Made by a program: the position numbers and the translations under genes
Shown: positions 43,901 through 55,300 of the stretch, in pieces
How positions within the stretch are numbered: position 1 is the first letter of the stretch
Layout of the letters: every line of letters starts with the position of its first letter
Notes under the pieces: generated by a model
Told to the model about the DNA's origin: nothing
The model's input: the letters and a program-made list of their open reading frames with translations, nothing else
Databases searched by the model: none
Assembly: GCA_013433145.1 (NCBI GenBank)
Contig: CM024184.1
Coordinates: 558,137-622,136, forward strand
Source of the DNA: Ascaris suum
Lineage: Eukaryota; Nematoda; Chromadorea; Rhabditida; Ascarididae
Direction of reading: 5' to 3'
Length of the DNA: 64,000 nt

Positions 43901-46629
43901 TAGCAATGTAAGACTTAATGACTCTCCTTTTCCATTCAATGGCCTGAAACACTTTAATGTTTGAAGCAAATGTGGACCACTATGACAATATTAATAACCC
44001 GGAGGTTAGACAATAGTAAGGCACGTCTACATTCAATATGCAGTAAAATGGAGTTAGATGTTGGTCTCAATATTTATATGAGTCAACTTGTGCTGTTACC
44101 ATTAAAAGCGACTCTTTAAGGACAAGGAATTGAGTGGTGATCGTTATACGTTCAAAGTGAAGAAGATGGTTGGCAAATATGCTTGCACTATGACTATGAA
44201 GGTAAGGTCGTTGAAATTTAATCCACTATATTTCCTAAATAGAAGGTCACTTTTGAATAGGATGTTCCACAGAAAACTTTTGAAACGGATAGAGGGAAGG
44301 CTTTTGTGAAGGTGAGACTTTATTGCAGGACGCAGGATTTATGGCCGCAAGAACACTATATCGATAACTAAATGCAGTTAATGTCCTAATTTGCATCGTG
44401 CTGTTCAAAATTCACATGCTGGACACTTCGGTACTCTGCTTACCAAAAAGTCCACGGCATAACCCCAAATTTTTTTTATAGTAAATGATGTTATGATACG
44501 CCTTATATGAATCAAATCTATAGCCTTAATGATTCTGGGATTGAAACAAGCCCGCAGACGGGCAGACATATACACGCATACACATATTGACAGAATGCCG
44601 CTGTATAGCACATCAAGAAAAGAAAAACGGAGCAAATAGTGGTTATTTTGTTCACAAAGGAGATATGTTCATGCTAACTCACTTTTCGTTTAGTTTGTCA
44701 GTAAGTGAAGCAGCTGCTATCTAGAGTGATATAAATGCTCTCGTTAACGATAACAATGTTTTGCTATTTGATGTAACATATTACGTCATAAGGACAATGA
44801 AATAGATTTACGACAGCAATGAATCTTTACAAACTATCGGTTAAGCCGTTAGAAAGAATGCAACAGATTATTTACATCTGTTCTACGGTATAAATAACCA
44901 TAAAAATATTATGCATTTAGAGCTTCTTTTTTTTATATTCGACAATATAATGAAAATCATATCATGAAAACCTTGAAAAGAAAAAAAATTTCTTTAAATG
45001 AAAAATTCAAGGAAATGGAAATTTCTCAATAAAAATCCTTTTAAAAATCGTCGGAAATTCACAACTTCAAGGAAATTTCGTTGGTGACTTTATTGTGTAC
45101 AATGGAAAGGTTATTAGAGATAAGCGACAATCTACTATGGGTATCATTTGAGGGTTAAATGTTTCTTTGTTCTCTAATGACATTAACTTGTTCCTGACTG
45201 AACGTTACTGTACACAAACAATTTGACCTGAGGTAAACCATCGACGTATTTGTTGTATGCCATAAGTAGTTTTGATGCGGTGGGCAAAAACGGCACCTAT
45301 AATTTCAGAAGCAATAAATGAAATAAAAGAAGCAATAAAAATGTGAGCTATCACTAAACTTAAACTTCTCCTCAGGGACGTTCGACTCCACCTTCTGGGA
45401 ACATAAAAAAATTAATGCATTTGCCTCGAAATGAAGCTATGACGTGACACCTCGAAAAGACTAGTTGAGGGCCTTAGCCGAGAGGGGAGCATAGAGACCC
45501 ACTACACCAGTTGCTGCCTCAATGTCCTGTTCGTTTTTTTTTTGTTGTTGAAAACAAATGGGACTATTTGCTTCTGACTGTAACTTCATTCAGAATCCAA
45601 CACTTCAAGATCAAGGTGTCTACAAAGCTGTTGCCACCAACAAGAATGGATCTCATTCGGTGGAACAAAGCTATGTGAAAGTATGCACTGCCGATGAAGT
45701 ATTCAAAACGCAGTAATCGTACAATTACCGTAATCGTTTACCCTAATCATGATATTTACCTTAATGCAAAATGCGACTTTCCATCATATGTTTTTTTTGT
45801 CGATGGTGCTTTATTAGTGCTTATTCGATTCAACGTTTTATTTATATAGTTATTTTTATAATAAAACATCTTATGAGAACAAACAATACCCGACTATTTC
45901 CTTCTTCGTTCTCTCATTTAGTCGGGTAAAATGATACAATTTCATTGAAGATTTTAATTTCCACTTATTTAAAAAATACTGTTCCTCCTAACGCAATGGA
46001 AGTTTCCGTCTGGTAGTTTTATTGGTCGTTCGCTGAAATTTCTGTTAAAATATCTGATTTTATGAAGCTTTCAACTAGCAGTATTAGCATAGAACAATGA
46101 AGCAACTTGAGTTCGATATTCAAGCGATTGCTGTATTTTTGAGGATTGCACATTATTATGTATTTGTTTTGATAGAAAACTCTACGTATTTTATCATTTC
46201 GAACACATAACAAGAGAATTATTGGGCTCCTCCTTCTATTATTATATAAATAACGTTTCATAGCGCCATATAAAACATTCTTCCAACGAATTTTAGAACA
46301 AATGGAGAATTGAAAGGAATATGAGGAGAATTTTCTCTTCAAACTTATAAGCAAATTTTCATCGGTACAACAAACCTAATGTGTTGATCACCTTACAAAC
46401 ACAATCAACTATACAACAAAACGTGATCTCAGCCATAAAGTGTATGATCACCTTACAAAACATAGACTGCTCGAATCACATCACAAATGGATTCATTTCC
46501 ATAATTTACACTCAGGTCAGGGTCAGTATAGTCCAGGCTTCCGGTCACCACCGGAACCGGAATTAATCCACTCTCTCTGACCCTTATATTTGCCACACAA
46601 TGCGAAGTATTGCATACATCGCTAAGCAT
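34995..46629 (-). CDS. Putative single-pass membrane protein, long multi-exon model, about 320 aa
   Basis: Chain of ten phase-consistent exons: 46629-46457, 45394-45355, 45296-45228, 44720-44683, 42693-42630, 37442-37412, 36819-36791, 36764-36534, 35515-35437, 35203-34995 (963 nt). Most junctions use good sites (GTGAGT, GTATGT, GTAAAT; TTTCAG, TTGCAG). The first part would be extracellular and holds NxS/T sites. The middle includes DPLISKGARGIQKGHNY, with two microexons of 31 and 29 nt. Then comes one long hydrophobic helix (VVVMSLLWLITTILLVLLLL), a charged tail with ESEKRNEHNIEKSEDE, and a hydrophobic end. No family is recognised. The exons from 42693 to 34995 are the better supported; those above 44 kb lie opposite the Ig gene and are tentative. 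The true start may be further upstream, as the first exon lacks a signal peptide. Confidence 0.42.
36029..36973 (+). CDS. Alternative plus-strand three-exon fragment, antisense to the membrane-protein model
   Basis: Exon 1 is 36029-36089 (ATG, MGKNLVNFFLAEFKKCHVSA, donor G|GTAAGA). Exon 2 is 36224-36273 (acceptor TTTCATTTTCAG, reading VFAMVSYKCNLFRPKK, donor GTAAAT). Exon 3 starts after AATATCCTTAG near 36899 and reads VFWLGESFFDYVMVAAVIPW up to donor AAA|GTGAGT at 36973. Phases agree and all splice sites are strong, but no continuation was found and no family is recognised. It interleaves with minus-strand exons at 36534-36764 and 36791-36819, so this and the minus-strand model compete or overlap in antisense. 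Confidence 0.28.
37443..42629. other. Stretch with one small candidate gene, otherwise no gene recognised
   Basis: Apart from the small secreted-protein candidate at 39072-39329, I see only AT-rich sequence with chance frames. If the long minus-strand membrane-protein model is right, this is its largest intron, about 5.2 kb. Confidence 0.4.
39072..39329 (+). CDS. Putative small secreted cysteine-containing protein, 85 aa, single exon
   Basis: Opens with an ATG and a good signal peptide: a lysine, then a hydrophobic core (FLVLLMSTTFCMVIYA), with likely cleavage before KCDHC. The mature part has a CxxC pair (CDHCQRNF), a further CRLPY and a late cysteine (KFQCKMY). About 125 nt upstream, near 38941-38953, is a TATA-like sequence (GTATAAAATATAC). 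Such small proteins are common in nematode secretions, but no known family is evident. An acceptor-like TTTAATTTCAG lies inside the frame, so the C-terminal part could instead be intron or another exon. Confidence 0.33.
   Translation: MKTINFLVLLMSTTFCMVIYAKCDHCQRNFDFNFCRLPYKHIKFGLNTATDSIVLRHLFNFSKNNLNAEGKFQCKMYVYVHLYVF
43512..45716 (+). CDS. Small intracellular I-set immunoglobulin-domain protein
   Basis: Exons 43512-43631, 44121-44201, 44261-44311 and 45594-45716, all phase 0, give 124 aa. ATG follows directly on ATATTTAG, which suits an SL trans-splice site. Exon 1 reads MSLAPFFEKAPSIINKPDGT and includes FECMCNANPEPTVKWFFK, with the B-strand cysteine and C-strand tryptophan. Exon 2 is DKELSGDRYTFKVKKM followed by ACTMTMK. 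Exon 4 has the DxGxY motif (LQDQGVYKAVATNKNG) and ends in TAA. The F-strand cysteine is replaced by alanine, as is common in muscle Ig domains of the twitchin/UNC-89/DIM-1 kind, where no disulfide forms. One domain is the whole protein, unlike the giant family members. The 17-codon exon 3 would insert into the loop before the F strand and may be optional. A poly(A) signal AATAAA lies at 45860. Partner and site of action are inferred from the family only. Confidence 0.84.
45860..45865 (+). terminator. Candidate polyadenylation signal of the Ig gene
   Basis: AATAAA 144 nt after the Ig stop codon. It is the first such hexamer downstream of the stop that I noticed. Confidence 0.5.
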
Positions 46630-47943
46630 TATGTGCAATGCATAAATACGATGAAATCAAGATATTAGTTTTGTGGACAAGTTCGAGAAGTTTCTTTATT
46701 CACAAATAGTAAAAAATTGCTTACACAATCACCATCGATAATTTTAAGAACGAGTCACTTTATTCTCAGAAGCATACTGAAGAATGTGCCACTATGATAT
46801 TGAGACGGCTATTGGAACTGGATTGAAGCAAAAGTTATCAAATTTATGCAAATTATCAGTGATATTTTTAATGCTATTGATTAAAAAACAAATAGTACAC
46901 TTGACAGATAATTATTCCTTAAACAGTTTTCAGGCTATTTGAATATATTATTTCAGCTTTTCATGCTCGGTATACTAGTTTATAGGCTCTACTTAGTCTG
47001 TTTTATATCATTTTAATCTCACAGCCAAGCATTTGTTTCCGAAAGCTGAGTAGATGCTTTGCTAATAACGGCAAAATACGAGTCCTTCTGACGCTACCAT
47101 TGTTGCTCATTTCAAAGACAGCGATAAGATGGCGTTAAAAACCTTAACACATGTAACACAATCACAGCAATTAAAATTCATTGTTCCCGACTAGGTTATC
47201 AATGTGTTATCAATCACCTAAAAACAAACAATACTGCTGATAATATCGTATTTCAACGAAAATCGCCTATGATAGCACTCAAGCAAAGGTTTGTGCAGCA
47301 TCCTAGGGATAAAGATATCGGTATTTCATTTACTGAGATAGAAATCCGGGAAAAATGCAATCTTCTAATATATTATTCGAAATAAGGAGCGCTCATTTCC
47401 AAAATTACTTTTATAAGGCACAAATCTCAGGATTTCTCTATTGCAAAACTGAAAGACAATCCGTCAGCTTCTTCCACTTTTCTGCAGACATTCCATATTT
47501 TAAAAAAATAGATAGAGAGTTAATTGATATCTTCAATGCTGCTTAAATGTCGCACATATTTTCTTCTAAATTCGAGCACTGATAAATTTGTAGACTTTCG
47601 CAGTTGAAAATTGGCTAATGAATATAAAGATGGTATTACAAATGGTGATTTTAGCATACGAATTGATAGTTCACAATCATCATCCGACCATGTCTGCAAT
47701 TACAATGCGAATTAGCGCTACACATTGATTATCTCTTTCATGATATCATTTCATACTAAATTTTTTATTGACTTGATTATAACGAGAAAATAAATGCTGC
47801 ACTCAAATAATTCCAATAAAGCCACTTGCCTTCACAATAACTTTCATTGATCGATCGTTTCTCTCTAGCATTTGTCTACTAGCAGTCGGCAAAGACAAAT
47901 CTATCGGCTCAAGAGAATTAAAGTCAGTTCGTTAAAGTTCGAG
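46630..47943. other. Stretch with no gene recognised
   Basis: AT-rich. Upstream sequence of the plus-strand secreted-protein model and, if the long minus model is extended, possibly of that gene. No clear promoter element. Confidence 0.35.
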
Positions 47944-50900
47944 ATGCGCTTGCGATTCGTTTGCTTTTCAATCGCAGTTCCCATAGTCACACATTGTTTT
48001 AGCATTATGGGACGTCTTGGACAAATGGGAGTAATTCATTTATCCAAAGACATTACAAGGTATGTCACACACTCCGACTACCCTGCTCCGCATGACAACC
48101 ATTTGGTCCTACCACCTTACCTTCCTATCTCCCTCTGCACCTACATAAAGAAAAACAGGGTAGGATGCGATTGATTTAAGAAGTGGTCACAGCAATCGAG
48201 CACACGAAAACACGAAGGAAATTTGTCGATTCGAGACCTTGCCGTCGAAGGAGTACCTCGGTGAAGGTAGCTAGAATCAAGGGCTCGAGCCTATACGCAT
48301 TTGAATGAATAATTCGATAGAATTGGCAATATGCTGAAAATCCCCATCGAACCTCCCTCTCCTCCCCATCACCAACTTGGCTCGTAAAAGAAGGAATGTA
48401 TGCTCAATTCGGACTGGAAAAAGTAGAGAATCGAAAAGTGACCTCGTAGCACGCATACTCAAAGAATCAAATAAAGTGGTTCCTAAAGAAGCATTTGAAT
48501 TAGGTACGGAAATGAAAACAATAGGTAAAACCTTAGAATATTGGAAAACGTACCCGACAAACAAATGAAACGATTTGACCCGTGTCGGAAGCAAATTGTG
48601 TAATTTGATCCGTAAAACGAATATCGTTCAAGTAGTTCGATACATCAGTCCATAATAATGATTCCAAGTTTAGTACTCCAACCCTTTAAAAAAATGTTTT
48701 CCATAATTCGTCGATTTTGTTCATTATGATATGAAGTAAATAAACCAATATCCAACTAATTTGTGCATCATATTCAATCCTCTCCTTCCCCTTTCCCTCC
48801 CCTTCCCCTATCTTCAAGAAATATCAATTCCCAATTTTCATCACATGTGAAATAAAATTAATTTTTATATTTTCTCATTTCCTGAGATGAAAAAAAATTT
48901 AAAGTTCAAAATTGCTACCTCGTTCTCGAAAAATGTTCTTGAAAAATTTTCTCAGATGAAATTAATGGTAAGGTTTCTTTTTGGTGACGTTTCGGCGCTA
49001 TTCAAGTCATTATTAGATCAAAATGGCCTAAAACTTAGGCAGTTCAATCAAGCTTGAGGCACTTTACTAATGACAATGGTGAAATATCATCTAATTTTGT
49101 GCTCATTTTGCGATGAATATGGCTAAAACAGCCGAACCCAGAGCATAGAATAGCTCATATTTTCCGTTCTCGATTTATCGCACGGTTCTCAACCCTATGA
49201 AAGCGAATCTTCCCGAAATTATTCTCGTTATTGAAAAATTTAACGCAAATATTTTCTCAGAATCAATCATCAGCAAGATTTATGTAAATATGCGAGAAGT
49301 CGGCTGATAAAATGATTGGAAAATAGACGCTAATAGATGCCGAACAAAACTGTGAAAATCAACAAGAAAAGCGTTTAAAATGCGGAAATAATAGAAAACT
49401 TTAAAATAGGGTAATATTCTCTTTCTTCTAAAATACGATAAAGAAAAGAAAAAAAAATTTTTTTTTCTGAAAGCTAATGTTCCTTCCAAAAACATCAGTT
49501 CCAAAGGTGATTCACATTCGGTTTATCAGTGAAACAGTGAGTACTGCATAAAACCGGGTACAACTATACCAGTCATAGTATCGTTAAAATCTATTAAATT
49601 GTCACGCGATATGTGCTGCCTTCTACTAAAAAAAAATTCCCTTCTACTAATCTCTTGATATTGCATAAAATCGCTCGTGTATATGATTTTATATGCAAAT
49701 ACGTTTAATACCTGGTAAAAGGTCGTAATACAAGATAATCCCTCCACCAGCTGACAGCTGAGGTGATTGAAAGTATAATTTTGCCAATAAATTCCGCTCG
49801 GTAATCCAAACAGAAGAAGAATAAACGAATAAGTCGCATCTGAATCCATAATATCGCATCACAAACTCGCCAACGCCAATTATACAACGGGGTTCGATAA
49901 CGAGCCACCAAAGCAAGCTGAAACATACAGGTTAAACGGAAGAACACGGGATAAGCCTGGAGGAAGAAAGATATCCCATCTTATCTCTTTCCGCGTACTT
50001 CATCCTACCTCCCCATCATAAAATATCAAGAACACCCCTTCTCAACCGTAAAAGATAGTCTAAAATGTTGTTTTAGCTCACGCTATTTTTTGCGGATAAA
50101 AATTATTCACACCTCGGTACCTGGTGGAAAACTGCAAGTGTATAAATTGGTACCAAGCTGTATCCTAAGTTAAGTGGGAGATAGCGATACAAATGCGCAG
50201 TCTAGTAAACGCTCATGATACAAGAGGATCGGTAAAAATCTATATATTATGGCTAATTTAACAATCGCCAAAGTTTAGTGTTACATGAAAAGCGGAAATC
50301 GTAGTACTAGGACGATGGAAGATCATTAAAAAAAAAGAAATCCATGAACCTGTCGGAAGCCGCAACCCGAAACTGAGCAATCAACAACAAGTGGAGTCTG
50401 TTCGTATTCATCTTGTGGAAAAGTACTACTGGCATTTCGCGACACTCCTCTCGTATACCATATTTTCTTGCTGAAAATATTACTGTCAGTATGCATTACT
50501 TTTACTCCTAAATATTGTAATTCCATTACTATGCGTTTTTTGTTTTAAAATGTGAAATTAGAGTCGTAATTTTGCAGATTGATAGGCATTCACAATATTT
50601 TTTCATTGTAACGTTTGCCGAAATTTCTTGCAAACGCTTCCTTATGTCGTCCCAAAAAAGTAAAAAAAAAATTGCGACCGAGTTGAGTCAATTTTCAAAT
50701 CATGTGGCCAGAAGCTTTCGTTTTTCTTATATTTATTTTAATAATGCATTTGATGTAGCGAATGGGAGGAAGAAGGGATGGGAGGGGGAGTAGGACTGTG
50801 AGGGCAAATGCCCCACCTCTCTCTCCTTAAAACTACTAAATTATAGAAATAAAACGTTAAGTTAGCTTATGGATACAGCTTGCAAGATTTTGAATCATGA

Positions 50901-51631
50901 AGTTCGTAGCTGAAACTCACGTTCGTCCGTTATAATGTTCAACATTCTTAACTTACTTTGTACCATGCTGGAAAATTACTCGTTTAATGTATGCAGAGCC
51001 GGGTATGCATAAAACAGTCACGTTACCGGATAAAATCACCAGAATGAAGACATTAAATTCATTCCAGAATTTTGAGAAGTCTCCATCACCTCCTTCTTTA
51101 TCACAGTGGACAAGCATATGCGTCACATTTCACCTTCCTGCGTGCTGTGTATCAAATGAGTTATCAAAATGTCGACAATAAAATAATATTCACCTAATGT
51201 TCAAACACGCAATAGTTTTTGGATCGATATCCAGCGTTGAATTATTGATCGCTAAGAAACATAGATCCTGATCGTTACGCATAAAAAAAGGTGAGATGTA
51301 ATGCGTTACGCTTAGTGAAAGAGAAAGTGAGAGGCCATCGTTCATCTGAAAATAGAAAAGACAAAACAGGCTGCGGAGAGTACAAGGTAATTACAAGCTA
51401 ATGGGCATATGGCATTTATTGCCACAGGTCTTTTTCCTGTACATTTACTTCAAAGCATTTGTCTGAATTGTGTATTTTTTCCACCCCTCCACCGCTCCAG
51501 CTTTTCATCCTCTGTTCAAAGTTGAAGAAGATGGGAGTGAAGGTGAAGGTGAGGCGGAAGAAATGGATGAGATAAAGAATATCGGAGATTGGACACGATC
51601 ATTTGATCCTGCCGAAACAGCCGAAATATAG
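47944..51631 (+). CDS. Putative secreted protein, three-exon model, 119 aa
   Basis: Exon 1 is 47944-48059 (ATG, MRLRFVCFSIAVPIVTHCFS, donor AG|GTATGT). Exon 2 is 48391-48503 (basic, RKRRNVC-like start, then SKSDLVARILKESNKVVPKE; donor G|GTACGG). Exon 3 is 51501-51631 (acceptor CCACCGCTCCAG, FHPLFKVEEDGSEGEGEAEE, ending DPAETAEI and TAG). The total is 360 nt and both junction phases agree. An AATAAA follows the stop by about 15 nt. The N-terminus resembles a signal peptide; the body goes from basic to strongly acidic. The exon 2 acceptor (CTCGTAAAAG) is poor, though a C-rich tract lies just before it. No family is recognised. A minus-strand receptor-like exon lies inside its second intron. Confidence 0.38.
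48779..48815. repeat. C/T-only low-complexity tract
   Basis: Uninterrupted polypyrimidine run rich in CCCT and TTCCCC. Similar GC-richer purine or pyrimidine blocks occur near 7381-7440, 17748-17790, 21815-21840 and 53715-53755. Confidence 0.8.
49712..49839 (-). pseudogene. Isolated exon resembling TM2-TM3 of a neuropeptide-type GPCR
   Basis: Between an acceptor (ATGGATTCAG) and a donor (CAG|GTATTA) the frame reads ATYSFILLLFGLPSGIYWQN, then a segment with CQLVEGLSCITTFYQ. LLLFGLP, a tryptophan in the first extracellular loop and a cysteine at the top of TM3 are the pattern of neuromedin-U-like and related rhodopsin-family receptors. I could not find matching TM1 or TM4-TM7 exons on either side. 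It is either a relic or part of a gene whose other exons I missed. All three minus-strand frames are open here, which weakens the call. Confidence 0.33.
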
Positions 51632-52387
51632 AAAGATATAGGTAATAATAAAACGACTGAATAACGTACTACAGGAAAGTGGCGCAAACCTTTGCGTTCT
51701 ACACTAGAAGAAATTTAATATGCTCATTGTTAAACACAAGCATTTTTCTTTTCCGGGAATTCTCAAAAATAGTGGCAATTTTTATGAAGAGTCGGTACTA
51801 TCATATGACTCCTTTGCACCGTTTACAGCAAAGTGCTTTTTAATTTGTATAAATAGTGGTATAAATGAAAAAATAACAATAAATTTATAAGTTCTATATT
51901 CTGCACTTTTATGCATTGCTATAAATCTGTACTCAATTAAACTAATGCTTGAAAGTTCACTTGCATAAGAAAGTAACCAAATATTGATAAAATGGCTTCG
52001 AATATAAAATCATTTGTACAATCACTACGAAATTAAATGAGGTGACACGTTCGAAAATGAAATAATTTTCTGCTTTGCGGACATTAAACGACATGTTAAC
52101 TAATGAACAATATAAGCATAACAGTGTTACTTAAATATAGTTACTATGTTGAAACGCTTTTCAAAGTGAACACAACATCTCTACGTCTATATATGTGTGC
52201 CAGTCTATTATTTCTGCATTGAATTTCAACCAGCTGGTCGATTTCTGTGCCAAACAGATTTGTTTATTTAATGAGAATTTATCTAATGAACATTGCGTTA
52301 ATCGTTCGATGAGCAAATAAGCTTGCAAATTCCGCAACATACTGATCAAAATATCAGTCAATCTAATGTCCATTTTCAGATTGACTA

Positions 52388-55300
52388 TTATTTATACAAT
52401 TTCCTCTTCCTAACTACAGCTTGAATTATCGTTTCATATTTTTCGATGGTGATGTTATCCACTTCCTTGCTGAACTGAATGAAGAGATTCGCAGGTGCTA
52501 CAGTCTCGTAGCCTTGTTATTTTTTGTCTCCCAATTGAAAAGATATAATTTAACGAAGAAATGCTAAGCGTTCATGGTGGTTGAGCTTGATTCAAGCACT
52601 TTCGTTACGCTAGCACATTTACGTTAATCAAAGGATAATATTTTCAAACGCATTACGGGAATTATTTTCTTGTAACCGGTCCCCTCCACTTGTTGTAAGA
52701 CATCGAGGCACCAACATATCACTGATCCAAGCTATCACTAACGAGCGCACAATTTTATCATTAGAATAAGTTTCCTAAGTAACAATCGGAGAGATTCTTC
52801 TTCTCGGATAGGTGCAATTACGCTATGGCATCATAAGAAGCTGGATTAGTAAATGAACACAAAAGGCTACCTCAGTAATGCTTGCTCCAATATCCATAGG
52901 TAGAGGTATAGTCGACGAGAAATCAGCAGGACTTTTCGGTAGCATCAAGGCAACGAAATCACCTTCTGAAAATAAATTCGCTCTTTATGCCTGATGAGAA
53001 GCATTAACGTTAAAGGATACTGTGGATGTTGGGTGATGGGCTTCATCCTTTCCTAATCCGGTGGAGAAACTTGCTTTTTAGGGTGGTGAGGATGGTGGAC
53101 ACGGATGTTAAGGAAAAAATAGTGGACGAAAGGTAACAATGGAAATATAATTTTAAGTTTTGGGTTCGTAATAATCCTCTACAACGATTAACTAATCTTC
53201 ATGTGAAATCACTCAGTATATAATGGTAATCGAACGGTGTCCAGACGATATTGGACAGGAACCAACGGGGTATATTTTGCGCGAAATTTGAGCAAAATAA
53301 GGTCAAGTTAAGGCAAATTAATATGAGATCCATATCGCCGATGGAACCTATAGGATATTAGTGCGTGGAACTTAAACAAGCGCCACTTAATAAGAACGCT
53401 TACCAAATCGTGCACGACTTACAACTGCACAATAATGACAACCAATAGCAGTTTTAATATATGAAGTTTGTGACGTTATATAGCGATAACATCGATGAAA
53501 TGGTGAATATGTTGAATTAGTATAAACCTTAAATTGTACATAAATCATTTTTGCGATTTTGTAAATATTATTTTTATACCGATACCTTGTCCTGGGCTGC
53601 TCAATGTCCGCTTCGTTAACTCTTTCAGGTCATCTAGGCTATCCTTCAGCTCATGTAGACTACCCTTCCAGCTCATGTACGCTATTTGTGGACAATGATT
53701 GCATTCATAAGCGCAGCCTCATTCCACCCCCCTACATCCCCCCTCCCTCATCACCATTTAAGCTCCACCACTTCAGACCAACAGTACAAGACGCGCAGCC
53801 CAACTGCAGAAAGAAATCAGAAACAGCTCTAGAAACAATAAAAAAGACAGTCCACAGAAGAGAAAGCGAGGAAGAACTCGCATTTTACTCGAAAATAAAC
53901 ATATAAAACATCAACTCCTTCCAAAATGCCAACGATTTTTAATATGAGCTGATTCCTGTCTTATTACTGCAATTCAACCTCCTGCTATTTGGCCACTTCT
54001 CAATCGCGACTGCTCGAGGTGAAAGGATTTATTGAGGAATTCGTTCGAGGCCTTCCTATGACATCGGGTTTTCGGGAGACCTAAATGGAGAAATTAAAAG
54101 CCAACATAAATTGTAACAAAAAATGAATATAAAAATATGTATTCAAATTTTCACCTTGATAAGTCGCTGCCTTAATGTCAATTGTGAAAAATTATAATCC
54201 AGTATAACGAGTGTTTTGCTATCGATGGCATATAATTGCACAAAATATTCACCAAAATCGCATAGATCATTAATGCGTACTGTCCGCCTTGATTCCAAAT
54301 CCACGTTAATAACATTCATTTCGAACGAAGTTGTCCATTCAGGATGTTGACCTTCAGCTATGACTCTTATCTGACGAATAGTTCAATTCAATGATAACAA
54401 TGGATCTATTTGTAGAAATTCTACAAATTCCACTAATTTGTTCGATTTTGTTTGGTTGAACACTAAACAACCAGACCCGAGTGCTACCCAACGGGATTCT
54501 ATCTACTACTTTCCTAAGCCATTGCATATCGCCATAATTTTCCCCTCAAAAAAATATTGAAAAAAAAGGAATCGCCAAGAGTCCTTTAGCTAACAGGACG
54601 AAAACGATGAAAGCCAACCATTAAAGGGGCAAGCGACAGTGGGTTTTATTTGATAAAACGGACAAGCTCTTTTATGAGCATCGAACTCATTCTTTTGTAA
54701 GCAGATATCGCTTTCGAAGAATTTACCGCCAACTTCATCGAATCACTGATAATACTACTCACACCCTTAAGCTCTCTTTTTAGTTCACTGTAATTACCTA
54801 GGGGAAGAAGAAACTTATTAGGGAAAGGGAAAGAAGAAGGACTTCTACGCCCATTTCAGACTCCTTTCTGAAATGTTAACGTTCGGTATGCCACTTGTAT
54901 TTGCAATTCAGCATTTTTGCTTAATGTTTTTGTTCAAAACATGGAAATAAAAGCCAAGCGCTTCCTCGTTGAACATTTCCAGACATCCTCAACGTTTCAG
55001 GATGTTCACCTTAAAATTTCAGGAAAGTTTTATAACGATATTTTGACACGTTTTGCACTTTCCTATTGTTCATGCTCATAGACATTTTGTAAACTTAAAA
55101 TCAAACAAAATAACATAAAGTTTAAAAAAAACATATTTTTATAGAGTTATCAATTAGTAATAGTTTTCATAAAATTCGTTTAAAATGCGTTATCGGCATA
55201 TTTAGCGAATCGGCGTTTTGCGCTCGCGGTTGCTTTTCATAACGGCAAACCGGATGCATTTGTGTTTCCTAATAAAGAACTGCGTTTTGCGTAGTCGCCA

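Noticed and set aside
46019..46354. 111-codon minus-strand open frame
   Set aside because: No splice sites or protein-like pattern. A few frames of this length are expected by chance at this AT content.
49526..49631. Possible minus-strand terminal exon (RRQHISRDNLIDFNDTMTG)
   Set aside because: It fits in phase only with a different frame of the exon at 49712-49923, not with the receptor frame, so the call is unresolved.
50331..50486. Exon-like minus-strand stretch with AATATTTTCAG acceptor and CAG|GTTCAT donor
   Set aside because: Two frames are open but neither joins in phase to the receptor-like exon at 49712-49839, so I did not add it to a gene.
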